A stretch of 64,000 bases of DNA from contig CALFMO010000022.1 in assembly GCA_937879855.1 (NCBI GenBank), positions 1 through 64,000 on the forward strand. The letters are read 5' to 3'. The notes below the pieces were generated by a model that saw nothing but the letters and a program-made list of their open reading frames with translations, was not told the origin of the DNA and searched no databases. The translations under genes and the position numbers were made by a program. Of this stretch, positions 1 through 8,707 are shown one piece after another (within the stretch, counting starts at the first letter, position 1; the number at the start of each line of letters is the position of its first letter). The DNA comes from an uncultured Acidobacteriaceae bacterium (GTDB lineage: Bacteria > Acidobacteriota > Terriglobia > Terriglobales > Acidobacteriaceae).

Positions 1-2389
1 GAACGGGACGCCCGTACTCATCAAGGATCTGGGCACGGTTTCCTTCGGCCCGGACTTGCGCGAAGGTGTAGCTGAGTGGAATGGTGAAGGCGAGACCGTG
101 GGTGGCATTGTCGTCATGCGGTATGGACTGAATGCTCTCAACGTGATCAATGGTGTCAAGAAGAAGCTGGTTGAGATCAAAGGATCGCTGCCGCCGGGAG
201 TCGAGATCGTGTCCGGCTATGACCGCGGCGGACTGATCAGCGAATCAATCAATACTTTGAAACATAGCCTGCTGGAGGAAGCGGTCATCGTTTCCCTGGT
301 CATTATTGTGTTCTTGTTTCACTTCCGATCAGCACTGATTCCGATTCTCACCTTACCGATCGCACTCGTGATCTCTTTCATTCCGATGTACTACCTCAAT
401 GTAAGTTCCAACATCATGTCCCTCGGCGGGCTGGCATTGGCGATAGGTGTATTGGTCGACGCCGCCATCGTCATGGTGGAGAACGGATACCGGCATCTTT
501 CCGAGCGACCCGTTCCGGCATCGGATCATGAGCGGGTGCGCATTCTCATCGACGCCGCTAAGCAGGTGGGCCCCGCGCTATTCTTTTCCCTCATTATTAT
601 TGTGGTCTCGTTCCTCCCGGTGTTCCTGCTGGAAGCACAGGAAGGGCGCATGTTCCGTCCGCTGGCATGGACGAAAACTCTGGCCGTGGGCTTCTCGTCC
701 TTGTTGGCCATCACTTTGGTTCCCATCCTGATGGTCATTTTCATACGAGGAAAGCTGCGGCCCGAATCGGAAAATCCGATTTCAAGGGTTACGCAGGCAC
801 TCTATTTGCCAGTTTTACGACTCTGCCTGAAATACCGCAAGACGACGTTGTTGCTCAATTTGGCATTCCTGGTGGTGACGTTTCCCTTGATGTTCAAGAT
901 GGGCAGTCAGTTCATGCCGCCGCTGTTTGAAGGTTCATCGCTCTACATGCCCACGGCACTTCCCGGTATTTCGATCACGCAAGCCTCGCAGCTCTTACAG
1001 GAACAGGATCGGATTCTCCGGTCCTTTCCAGAGGTTGAGACCGTCTTCGGTGTGGTCGGACGATCCGACAGCGCTACCGACAATGCTCCTCTCGATATGT
1101 ATGACACAACCGTAATGCTGAAGCCGCGGGAAAAGTGGCGGCCGGGTATGACCTATGAAAAGCTCATTCGCCAAATGGACGGGAAGCTCCAGTTTCCGGG
1201 ACTGACGAACACTTGGACCATGCCAGTGCAAAACCGCCTCGACATGGCTCTCACCGGGATCAAGACACCGGTGGGAATGAAACTCCAAGGAACAAGCCTG
1301 GAGCAAATCCAGCAACTCGGGGCTCAGGTGCAGCAGATTCTATCGGGATTACCGCAGGTGCGTTCGGTATTTGCCGAGCGGGTTTCGCAGGGCTTTTACA
1401 TCAACGTAGACGTCAATCGTCCAGAAGCGGCGAAATACGGTTTGACCATTGCCGACGTGCAACAAGCGGTGGAATCCGGCATTGGAGGCATGAACGTTGC
1501 CGAAAACGTCGAAGGCCGCAGTCGCTATCCGATCAATGTCCGCTACCAGCGTGACTTTCGCGACAACGTCGGGGAACTGAGTCGCGTGTTGATTGCGACA
1601 CCTTCTGGGGCGCAGATACCGATTTCTGAAGTAGCCAAGATTTCGTTTTCGCGGGGCCCGGCGATGGTCCGCGATGAAGATGGTCAGCTCACCGGCTACG
1701 TCTACATTGATCTCAACACGACCGACTACGGCGGTTTCGTAGATCAGGCCAGCAACATGCTGCGGCAAAAGCTGCAATTGCCTGCGGGATACACCTATCA
1801 GTGGTCGGGCGAATATGAATTCCAGCTTCGAGCGAAGGAAAGAATGAAGGTCATTTTGCCGGTGGTGTTCTTCGTCATCTTCCTGCTCCTGTACATGGTC
1901 TTCCACAACCTCACGGAGGCGATGGTCCTGATCTTCCCCACGTTCTATGCCATGACCGGCGGGCTGATCTTGCAGTGGCTACTGGGCTACAACTTCAGTG
2001 TCGCGGTGTGGGTCGGGTATATTGCACTGTTTGGCATCGCGGTTGAGACCGGTGTCGTCATGGTCGTGTATCTGCACGAATCGCTCGATAAGCGCATCGC
2101 ATTAGGTCGCTCGCTCACAGATGCCGACATTCACGAAGCGGCTATCGAGGGTGCTGTGCACCGGCTCCGGCCAAAGCTGATGACGGTCTGTGCTGTTCTC
2201 GCCAGCCTGATTCCCATCCTTTGGGCAACCGGTATTGGCTCCGACGTGATGAAGCCTATTGCCGCTCCTATGGTCGGCGGAATGGTTACGTCCACGATTC
2301 ACGTACTGATTCTAGTTCCGGTTTTCTTCGTGTTGATGAAGGAACGAGCCATGCGGCGCGGCACGTTGCGGCCGGAATCGGTGGAGTAG
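1..2389 (+). CDS. cusA: CusA-like Cu(I)/Ag(I) RND efflux permease (5' end missing)
   Basis: C-terminal three quarters of a heavy-metal RND pump that moves ions out through a CusCBA-type tripartite complex in the inner membrane. The frame is open from the first codon of the window (base 2), so the gene starts upstream. The TM4 segment reads LAIGVLVDAAIVMVEN, the signature of the monovalent-cation (HME4) branch. Three methionines match, by context, the Cu/Ag-binding triad of E. coli CusA: in SLYMPT, PLDMYD and RLDMAL. The C-terminal domain has the usual second set of membrane helices. The adaptor and outer-membrane partner would be expected upstream, outside the window. A different metal specificity is possible but unlikely given the methionines. 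Confidence 0.93.
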   Translation, partial: NGTPVLIKDLGTVSFGPDLREGVAEWNGEGETVGGIVVMRYGLNALNVINGVKKKLVEIKGSLPPGVEIVSGYDRGGLISESINTLKHSLLEEAVIVSLVIIVFLFHFRSALIPILTLPIALVISFIPMYYLNVSSNIMSLGGLALAIGVLVDAAIVMVENGYRHLSERPVPASDHERVRILIDAAKQVGPALFFSLIIIVVSFLPVFLLEAQEGRMFRPLAWTKTLAVGFSSLLAITLVPILMVIFIRGKLRPESENPISRVTQALYLPVLRLCLKYRKTTLLLNLAFLVVTFPLMFKMGSQFMPPLFEGSSLYMPTALPGISITQASQLLQEQDRILRSFPEVETVFGVVGRSDSATDNAPLDMYDTTVMLKPREKWRPGMTYEKLIRQMDGKLQFPGLTNTWTMPVQNRLDMALTGIKTPVGMKLQGTSLEQIQQLGAQVQQILSGLPQVRSVFAERVSQGFYINVDVNRPEAAKYGLTIADVQQAVESGIGGMNVAENVEGRSRYPINVRYQRDFRDNVGELSRVLIATPSGAQIPISEVAKISFSRGPAMVRDEDGQLTGYVYIDLNTTDYGGFVDQASNMLRQKLQLPAGYTYQWSGEYEFQLRAKERMKVILPVVFFVIFLLLYMVFHNLTEAMVLIFPTFYAMTGGLILQWLLGYNFSVAVWVGYIALFGIAVETGVVMVVYLHESLDKRIALGRSLTDADIHEAAIEGAVHRLRPKLMTVCAVLASLIPILWATGIGSDVMKPIAAPMVGGMVTSTIHVLILVPVFFVLMKERAMRRGTLRPESVE

Positions 2390-2468
2390 GGGACGACCCG
2401 CTGGAGTAATGCGGGCCGTTGACTGGACTCTAGAGGCGGCTTAATATACGCGGCCAAGGGCGGACATA

Positions 2469-3643
2469 ATGACTCAGCTACGGTTTGCGTGCGTCCTCGA
2501 GGCATCATTTGTGATCGCCTCTCTGTCTCTGGTAGTTGTCTTATCCCACGGCCAAGCCGTACCTCTTGTAAAGCAATCAGACAAATCGTTGGACCCGGCC
2601 ATTCGCTGGCAATTCGATACGCATGGTTGAGTGTTTTCATCTCCTGCGGTCGCCGGAGACTTATTGTCATAGGTTCCTGCTCGGGGAATTTCTATGCTCT
2701 CGATAAGAATACGGGCCAACTTCGCTGGAGCTACAACATCAAGCAAGATGGCGACCAAAGCAGCTTTCACGACGACCCGCTCATTGCAGACGACCTTGTG
2801 GTCATCGGCACGGATGCAGGACGGCAGGGTCACATCTACGCATTTAACCGGGCGACAGGGAAAGTTCGCTGGAAATACCTCGTCCGCACTGGTGACCTCG
2901 AAGATTTCGGCGTCGCTTCAGATATTGTGAGGAAGGACGACGCTATCTACGCAGTGGCAAAAGGCGATGACCTCTTGTGTCTCGACCTTACCACAGGGGC
3001 GGTACGCTGGCATTTTGCCAGCGGCTTCGACCGCCAACACACGGCGTGGGAAAATTCTCCCGCGATAAACGGGGACACGATTCTTTTCGGTGGTCAGGAT
3101 GGTGTCGTCTATGCTCTCGATGCGCACTCTGGCAAGCTAACTTGGAAAACAGACCTTCATACTCCCGTTCTCACGACTCCCGTTTTGGCTGATTCCATGA
3201 TCTACGTTGGCACGTCCGACCACTTTTTTTCTCTCCGGCCAAACGATGGAAGGGTGGTTAGTTCATTTCTTATTCCTGTCAAACCTTGGCGAAACACGAC
3301 GGTATCAGGGAGCCATCTGCTGGTAATTTCCAGTGATTTCTTCTATCAGCGTGTGCCGAGCGAGATTCTATCTCTAGACCTTGCATCGCACACGGTCCAA
3401 CTGCTTGCCCGTCCCTCCGCGGAGAGCGCTGATTGGGGCACGGTACGGCCTTATCTCTGGGGAGGCGAGGTTCTCGTGAGCGACACCGGACACCTTTACG
3501 CGTACAAGGAAAGCGATCACTCTTTGTTGTGGTCACACGACTTTCCGGCACAACTGGTTCGGGGCATCGGCACCACCTCAGACCTGCTCTATCTCGGAAC
3601 AATGCAAGGCATGGTTTTCGCGTTCTCTCCCGAACACCGCTGA
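2469..3643 (+). pseudogene. Exported PQQ-type beta-propeller protein, interrupted
   Basis: An ATG at 2469 opens a convincing signal peptide (hydrophobic core, cleavage near HGQA) followed by the propeller sequence AIRWQFDTHG. It then meets TGA at 2628-2630. The same frame carries on with SSPAVAGDL, and coding then moves by one base at about 2660 into the frame reading IGSCSGNFYALDKNTGQLRW, which stays open to 3643. Repeats such as GNFYALDKNTGQLRW and GVVYALDAHSGKLTW are typical PQQ/BamB-like blades. The pieces join into one sensible protein only if one stop and one single-base shift are repaired. This is therefore a recent pseudogene or two sequencing errors. Function is unknown; such propellers are usually periplasmic scaffolds. 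Confidence 0.75.
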
Positions 3644-3740
3644 CGACCTGATGTGACTATCTAAAGAGCCGGCCCCCATTCGACCAGTGCGAGGACTGTG
3701 GCTAGTGAGCTTTGACATTAGAAAGCAGTGCGACTAGCAT

Positions 3741-3760
3741 ATTCAAGCACTTAATTGAAT
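3741..3760. promoter_or_regulatory. Inverted repeat before the ArsR-rhodanese gene
   Basis: ATTCAA, 8 bases, TTGAAT: a perfect 6-bp inverted repeat ending 9 bases before the start codon of the ArsR-family gene. ArsR/SmtB repressors usually bind imperfect inverted repeats overlapping their own promoter, so this is a plausible autoregulatory operator. Evidence is position and symmetry only. Confidence 0.45.
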
Positions 3761-3769
3761 AATTGAACT

Positions 3770-4492
3770 ATGCCTGACAATACATACCAAGCGAATCAAA
3801 AACGTGACTTCAAGGACGCCTCCTATGGCCAGCTGGCCCGCATCGGGAAGGCACTCTCCAGTCCGAAACGGTTGGAGTTGCTTGATCTGCTGTGCCAGTC
3901 CGACCGCACCGTGGAGGCGTTAGCCAGTGAAACTAGGATGTCGGTGGCCAATACCTCACAGCACTTGCAGGCGTTGCAGACGGCGAGGCTGGTAGAGACC
4001 ACGAAGAATGGCCGGTATGTTGTCTATCGGCTCGCGGATGCGTTGGTTTCTGATTTCTTTCGGCGCTTCCGGTTGTTGGCGGAAAACCGCCTCGCAGAGA
4101 TTGAACAAATCCGGCGTCGCTTTTTCAGCGAAGACGAAGAAGTCAGTCCCGTTGATCGCAGGACGCTTTTAGAGCGGGTGCAGCAAAAGAGGGCCATTGT
4201 CATAGATGTTCGGCCCCAAAATGAATACCGAACGGCCCATATCGCGGGAGCCTTGCCGATTCCCCTGGAACAGCTAAAACAGCGTCTCTCAGAACTGCCA
4301 CGCACTAAGGAAGTAGTGGCCTACTGCCGCGGTCCCTTCTGCGTGCTGGCAAAGGAAGCCGTTGAAGTGCTCCGCTCGCATGGATTCCGCGCCTCACGGC
4401 TAGAGGACAGCGTCCACGATTGGCGCGCCAGAGGGTTGCCGGTTGCTGTGGGTGAACCGCCTGTGCACAGGCGCTTAACTCGGGCTCATTGA
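3770..4492 (+). CDS. ArsR-family regulator fused to a rhodanese domain
   Basis: 240 aa. Residues about 18-95 form an ArsR winged helix (LSSPKRLELLDLL and SVANTSQHLQAL are the helix-turn-helix). Residues about 130-230 form a rhodanese domain with the active-site loop CRGPFC (first Cys at residue 186). The fusion suggests a repressor that senses sulfane sulfur through the rhodanese cysteine; this is inference from domain content, as no metal-site cysteine pair is obvious in the ArsR part. It sits directly before a persulfide-dioxygenase-like gene, an MFS carrier, an exported rhodanese and a thioredoxin, so it probably controls a sulfur/thiol group. An inverted repeat just before the start may be its operator. 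Confidence 0.88.
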   Translation: MPDNTYQANQKRDFKDASYGQLARIGKALSSPKRLELLDLLCQSDRTVEALASETRMSVANTSQHLQALQTARLVETTKNGRYVVYRLADALVSDFFRRFRLLAENRLAEIEQIRRRFFSEDEEVSPVDRRTLLERVQQKRAIVIDVRPQNEYRTAHIAGALPIPLEQLKQRLSELPRTKEVVAYCRGPFCVLAKEAVEVLRSHGFRASRLEDSVHDWRARGLPVAVGEPPVHRRLTRAH

Positions 4493-4511
4493 TTCCAATT
4501 GAGGTGTACTA

Positions 4512-5249
4512 ATGATTCTGCGTCAACTCTTGCATACACAACCAGTGGTGGCCGCGTCCTACGTCTTCGGTTGAGGCGGTAAGGGCCTGGGCGCCGTGTG
4601 CGATCCCATCGAGCAGATTGAGCCGTATCTACGCATCGCCGAGGAGACCGGCATGAAGATTCACTACGTGATTGATACTCACGTCCATGCTGACCATGTC
4701 TCCGGCGGCCGCCGCCTGGCCGAGGCCACCGGTGCTAATTATGTATTGCACAATAGCGTGGGAGCGCGGTTTAAATTTCGTGGCGTAAAAGACAACGAAG
4801 AACTGGATCTCGGCAACGTGCGAATTCGTGCCCTGCACACTCCCGGCCATACCCCTGAGCACATCGCTCTGGTGGTGACTGACAAGACTCGTGGACCGGA
4901 GCCGTGGTTCCTGCTGAGCGGCCACACGCTGATGGTCGGCGATCTTGGGCGGACCGAGTTGGCGTCCAGCGCCGAGGAAGGCGCCAGGTCGCTTTTCCAG
5001 AGCGTACGGAAACTCAAGAATCTTCCCGACTACCTCGAAGTGCTGCCGGGAGCTTTCTCCGGCTCAGTGTGCGGACGTTCATTGAGCGGCAAGCCCAGTT
5101 CGACGATCGGTTTCGAGCGCCGCTTCAACCGCGCGTTTGGAATAGAGGAGGAAGAGGAATTTGTGCGCCACATGCTGGAGAACATACCCTCGCCGCCTGC
5201 TGACGCCGCCAAGATCAGGGCAATCAACCTCGGTGTTCAAACCACCTGA
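4512..5249 (+). pseudogene. Persulfide-dioxygenase-like MBL hydrolase with in-frame TGA at codon 21
   Basis: Metallo-beta-lactamase fold protein of the ETHE1/persulfide dioxygenase group, expected to oxidise glutathione persulfide or a related thiol. From ATG 4512 the frame reads a normal family N-terminus ending SYVFG, then TGA at 4572-4574, then GGKGLGAVCDP, and stays open to 5249. The metal motif THVHADH and the later GHTPEH and GD segments are intact. From memory of the family, the residue at the TGA is usually Cys, so TGC or TGT to TGA is the simplest explanation. A start at GTG 4596 would remove the first strand of the fold. Options are nonsense mutation, sequencing error, or (less likely, as I see no clear SECIS hairpin) selenocysteine. 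The gene follows the ArsR-rhodanese regulator. Confidence 0.8.
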
Positions 5250-5258
5250 CGCTTGTTT

Positions 5259-6572
5259 ATGGACGCGAACACCGAAACCAACCCGATTCGTTTAGGTCTT
5301 CAAGAAAATCTGGGCCAGTTCTCCCTCCTCGTGCTGATCAACGTTTTTGTCGGCATGATGGTCGGAGTGGAGCGGACGGTCGTGCCACTCATTGGGGAGA
5401 GAGAGTTCGGTCTGGTTTCGAAGACCGCAATCGTCTCCTTCATCGTCAGCTTCGGTGTCACGAAAGCCATTTGCAACCTGTTCGCAGCGCACGTCTCGGA
5501 GACTGTGGGGCGCAAGAAGGTCCTCGTGCTCGGATGGCTGATTGGGCTGCCGGTTCCCTTCATCATCATCTTCGCAAACCATTGGTTCTGGTTCGATATT
5601 GCCAACATCCTGCTCGGCGTCAACCAGGCCTTGTGCTGGTCGATGACGGTGATCATGAAGGTGGATCTAGTGGGGCCCAAGTGCCGAGGATTTGCGCTCG
5701 GGCTCAATGAATTTTCCGGCTACCTCGCCGTTGGCTTCACTGCCTGGATTACGGGCTACATTGCATCGATTTACGCGCTGCGCCCACAACCGTTCTACCT
5801 TGGCATCGGTGTAGCGTTTGCGGGACTGTTGCTCTCAGTGTTTTTTGCGAAAGAGACACGGCACTATGCCACCCTTGAGGCAACGCTGCACCATGCGCCC
5901 ACTACAAACGGCAGCGCAGATGATCTTTCGCGGTCGCGTTCGATGCGGGAAATTTTCGCGCTGACATCATGGAAAGACCGAAACCTGTTTTCTTTCAGTC
6001 AGGCAGGGCTGGTGAACAATCTCAACGATGGCATGTCCTGGGGAATCTACCCGCTGTTTTTTGCCAGCCTCGGTTTGGGCGTGGCCGCAATTGGCACCAT
6101 CAAGGCGGTGTATCCCGCTGCCTGGGGCATCCTGCAGCTCGTTACCGGTCCTTTAAGCGATCGTTGGGGACGAAAGTGGCTCATTGCTGGCGGCATGGTA
6201 GTGCAGGCCGGCGGAATCTGGCTTACGGTGCAAGTACCCGTGTACTCCGCATGGATGATCGGCGCTCTGTTGCAGGGGGTTGGCACGGCGATGGTGTATC
6301 CAACGCTTCTCGCGGCAATCAGCGACGTGGCGCATCCGGAGTGGCGAGCAACGGCCATGGGTGCTTATCGCTTCTGGCGCGATCTGGGCTATGCCCTCGG
6401 TGCTCTGATCTCCGGAGTAATCGCGGATTTGCTCGGGATGAGGGTAGCAATTCAAGTGGTTGCAGCGTTGACGCTACTCTCCGGCCTACACGTAGCGTTC
6501 AGAATGCGTGAAACGCATGGACCTACAAACCGCGAACTTGAAAGTATCCAAAGTCCCGTGACGCATCCGTAA
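5259..6572 (+). CDS. Major facilitator superfamily transporter
   Basis: 437 aa from ATG 5259, with about 12 hydrophobic segments in two halves separated by a charged central loop (around residues 210-235). The loop after TM2 contains SETVGRKKVLVLG, and its counterpart in the second half is GPLSDRWGRKWLIAGG; both are MFS loop signatures. It starts 9 bases after the MBL gene and is followed by an exported rhodanese, so it probably belongs to the same sulfur/thiol operon. The substrate cannot be read from sequence; an organic or inorganic sulfur compound or a drug are all possible. Confidence 0.88.
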   Translation: MDANTETNPIRLGLQENLGQFSLLVLINVFVGMMVGVERTVVPLIGEREFGLVSKTAIVSFIVSFGVTKAICNLFAAHVSETVGRKKVLVLGWLIGLPVPFIIIFANHWFWFDIANILLGVNQALCWSMTVIMKVDLVGPKCRGFALGLNEFSGYLAVGFTAWITGYIASIYALRPQPFYLGIGVAFAGLLLSVFFAKETRHYATLEATLHHAPTTNGSADDLSRSRSMREIFALTSWKDRNLFSFSQAGLVNNLNDGMSWGIYPLFFASLGLGVAAIGTIKAVYPAAWGILQLVTGPLSDRWGRKWLIAGGMVVQAGGIWLTVQVPVYSAWMIGALLQGVGTAMVYPTLLAAISDVAHPEWRATAMGAYRFWRDLGYALGALISGVIADLLGMRVAIQVVAALTLLSGLHVAFRMRETHGPTNRELESIQSPVTHP

Positions 6573-6597
6573 GCTCTCACAGAGAGGAAAATATCAC

Positions 6598-7122
6598 ATG
6601 ACTCAGTTCAGCATCACGAGTGCACTCTTTCGCCGCCACACGGTTAGCAGGATGGCTGTAGCGCTAACCTTTGTTGTTGCACTGGTGACCGCTCCATTAT
6701 TCGCCCAAGGTGTCTCATCAAAAACGACAGCCGACGAATCCTCCGGGTCCGCACCGGAACTCATCCAGCCCGACGAACTGGTCAAAATCGTGCAGTCTCC
6801 GAAAGGCGCGAGGCCGCTCATCTTCCAGGTTGGATTTCGCGTCCTTTATCAGCAGGCGCATGTTCCGCATTCGGAGTACATCGGCCCTGCGTCGGAGCCG
6901 GAAGGTATTCAGCGTCTTCGCCAGCGCGTTCAAGGTCTGCCGCGCACGCAATCCATCGTTATTTACTGCGGGTGCTGTCCTTGGAGTAAATGTCCAAACA
7001 TTAATCCCGCATACAAAGAACTGCGCGCCCTGGGATTCCGCAATATCAAGGTACTTTACATTGCGGACAACTTCGGCAAAGACTGGGTTGACAAGGGTTA
7101 TCTCGTGGAAAAGAGCGAATAG
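6598..7122 (+). CDS. Exported rhodanese-like protein
   Basis: 174 aa with an N-terminal signal sequence (hydrophobic residues 19-36, cleavage near LFAQG), preceded by a good ribosome site (agagagga). The mature part is a rhodanese fold; the active loop is YCGCCPWSKCPN, with several cysteines instead of the single Cys of standard rhodaneses. It probably binds or transfers sulfane sulfur or relays thiol redox in the periplasm. It lies between the MFS carrier and a TlpA-like thioredoxin, which could keep its cysteines reduced. The catalytic chemistry is inferred. Confidence 0.85.
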   Translation: MTQFSITSALFRRHTVSRMAVALTFVVALVTAPLFAQGVSSKTTADESSGSAPELIQPDELVKIVQSPKGARPLIFQVGFRVLYQQAHVPHSEYIGPASEPEGIQRLRQRVQGLPRTQSIVIYCGCCPWSKCPNINPAYKELRALGFRNIKVLYIADNFGKDWVDKGYLVEKSE

Positions 7123-7166
7123 CGGACGTACTCGCTTTGGAACCCGAATCGGTTCGAGAGGAGCAT

Positions 7167-7694
7167 GTGAAAACAAGAGTCCTTGCTGCAGTGGCCATTC
7201 TGGCAGTTGTCGCCTTTATCGCAACCCGTCACTGGAATGGGCGAACCGAGCCACTGCGAGGCGACAACGCAGTGACGCATCCATTGGCACCTGATTTCTC
7301 CCTCACAGGTTTGAGCGGGCAGACGCTCCAGCTTTCTCGTTATCGCAGCAAGGTGGTTCTCCTCAACTTCTGGGCAACTTGGTGCTCACCCTGCCGAAGC
7401 GAGATTCCTCGTTTCGTGGACTTGCAGCGTAAATACGACAGAGATGGGTTGCAGATTATTGGGATTTCTCTCGATGATGACCCGAAGCTGGTGCGCGCGT
7501 TCTATCAGCAATTAACAATGAACTATCCCGTCGCTATCGGGGATGCGAAGCTCGCTGAGCGGTATGGCGGGATTCTCGGCCTTCCCGTCAGCTTTCTGAT
7601 TGGTCGAAATGGTCGAATTTATGCCAAACATGCAGGTGAGTCTGATCGAACGGGATGTCAAGTCACTACTCGGAACGACCCGACGCTTAAATGA
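7167..7694 (+). CDS. TlpA-like membrane-anchored thioredoxin, C-terminus possibly frameshifted
   Basis: GTG start at 7167 behind gagagga. Residues 5-20 are a membrane anchor or signal; a redoxin domain follows, with active site FWATWCSPCRSEIP and the cis-Pro region GLPVSFLIG. It probably reduces periplasmic disulfides, perhaps those of the neighbouring rhodanese. After KHAG (about 7637) the reading frame ends in unusual sequence, whereas the frame shifted by one base reads SLIERDVKSLLG, which resembles normal TlpA tails and ends at about 7709. A single-base indel near 7637 is likely. The catalytic part is complete either way. Confidence 0.82.
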   Translation: MKTRVLAAVAILAVVAFIATRHWNGRTEPLRGDNAVTHPLAPDFSLTGLSGQTLQLSRYRSKVVLLNFWATWCSPCRSEIPRFVDLQRKYDRDGLQIIGISLDDDPKLVRAFYQQLTMNYPVAIGDAKLAERYGGILGLPVSFLIGRNGRIYAKHAGESDRTGCQVTTRNDPTLK

Positions 7695-7980
7695 AACTCA
7701 TCGACGATCGTAACAATGATCTCCCGCTGTTAGCCCACCCGCTTGATTTGGAACGCGACTTTACGGCACTAGCCCTAGTCGAAGCCGTTCGCACAAAAAG
7801 GGGCCCGGTATCTCGGTGGAGGTGCCCGAGGTCTGCATTCTGGAATTTGACGGTGATATCACCGACCACCTTGTCGAGAGCAGGGCCGTTTTCCCCTGGC
7901 AGAATTGGGCATGTTTTCACACGCCGATGTTCTCACTTGAGGTGAACGGGAAACCCTGCGGGATTGTCCTCCAAGCATAG
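7691..7980 (+). pseudogene. Nucleoside-phosphorylase-like N-terminal fragment, frameshifted
   Basis: Starting at ATG 7691 one frame reads LPLLAHPLDLERDFTALAL. After a homopolymer run (A5G4 at about 7795-7804) the next frame reads VPEVCILEFDGDITDHL, then WACFHTPMFSLEVNGKPCGIV, and stops at 7978-7980. The two parts together resemble the N-terminal third of a nucleoside (uridine/purine) phosphorylase family protein, recognised by the PEVCILxxDGD and WACxHT segments. The rest of the enzyme is missing, so this is a broken, truncated gene. The family assignment rests on recalled sequence pattern only. Confidence 0.5.
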
Positions 7981-8232
7981 CGTTTCGCCCGCTCGCCCCA
8001 CATCCCCCTTATCGCCGGGCCAGAGGTCGGCCAAGAATTTCGCTGCGGGCGTGTCTGTGACGGGCCTATCATTAGTGATGTTCTGCACACCACTGCTCGG
8101 CGCTACCGCATTGATAGCGAAAAGGTACAGAATTCCGTAGCTCAGGAGTTCGCAGCGAAGCAGCAGCAGCAGCAGCAGAAGAAGAAGAAGAAGAAGAAAG
8201 AGAGGGCCATGCCCGCCAAAAGCTCGGCCTAA
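7981..8232 (+). other. Open frame tail ending in Gln/Lys tracts, no start codon seen
   Basis: Immediately after the stop at 7978-7980 the same frame is open for 83 codons to TAA 8230-8232. It contains PLIAGPEVGQEFRCGRVCDG and a basic tail with six Gln then six Lys codons. It has no evident start. The helical, charged tail is reminiscent of the C-termini of ParB-like or other DNA-binding proteins, but I cannot assign it. It is probably the remnant of a deleted gene joined to the phosphorylase fragment. Confidence 0.35.
8161..8196 (+). repeat. Trinucleotide microsatellite (CAG)6(AAG)6
   Basis: Six perfect CAG units (8161-8178) followed directly by six perfect AAG units (8179-8196), in frame with the tail described for 7981-8232, where they encode Gln and Lys runs. 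Such runs are prone to slipped-strand changes in length. Confidence 0.95.
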
Positions 8233-8257
8233 ATCAAAGATGCAAAAGACGATTAAA

Positions 8258-8293
8258 AGGCGGAGGACGATGGCTTCTCCGTCTTTCTTTTTG
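8258..8293. terminator. Hairpin followed by T-rich tract
   Basis: CGGAG and CTCCG pair around an 11-base interior and are followed by TCTTTCTTTTT. It could stop rightward transcription from the broken thiol genes before they meet the leftward metal operon that ends at 8327. The stem is short. Confidence 0.4.
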
Positions 8294-8326
8294 TCGGACC
8301 GGCTGCAATCAGTCTCAATGAGAGAG

Positions 8327-8707
8327 TCACACCTTCAGTGCTTGGACGATCAGTGGCTCGATGCGGGACCAGAACAGCGCCAGGAGCAACACAGAGGTGG
8401 CTATTCCCATCATGTAGATCGTTGATCGCGCAGGCTTGGCGTTCGCGCGTACGCTTTGCACTACGATCCAAATCCATGCAGCGGCCACGATGATAGCGGC
8501 TAACACCGTAGCCCAAAGCTGAACGCCGCTAAACCACGCGATGACGCCTCCCGCACTGGCTAGAGCGACCGCCGGAAGGGCAAACGGCAGCACGCAGCAT
8601 ACACCGCAGGCGACGGCTCCGGCCGCGACGGTCAGTGCCGCGGCGCGGGCGGCTCGTTCGGGAGCTTTGATCTTGAGCGTTTCCTTGTCAATCATCGTGT
8701 CATCCAT
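8327..8707 (-). CDS. MerT/MerF-like small membrane protein with vicinal cysteines
   Basis: About 126 aa, third gene of the leftward MerR-controlled operon. There are three to four hydrophobic segments; the first carries the adjacent cysteines in ACGVCCVLPF, as in mercuric transport proteins, where such a pair in helix 1 passes Hg(II) inward. The rest has no recognised enzyme motif. The ATG at 8707 overlaps the stop of the YnfA gene; a second ATG at 8695 is possible. A toxic soft metal is the likely substrate, but the protein is only distantly MerT-like and neither mercuric reductase nor MerP is in the window. Confidence 0.65.
   Translation of the reverse strand: MDDTMIDKETLKIKAPERAARAAALTVAAGAVACGVCCVLPFALPAVALASAGGVIAWFSGVQLWATVLAAIIVAAAWIWIVVQSVRANAKPARSTIYMMGIATSVLLLALFWSRIEPLIVQALKV

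Noticed and set aside
4575..4610. A SECIS element after the in-frame TGA at 4572
   Set aside because: The only stem I can draw (GGCG/CGCC) starts directly after the TGA and has no apical loop of the bacterial SECIS type. Selenocysteine is kept only as a minor option.
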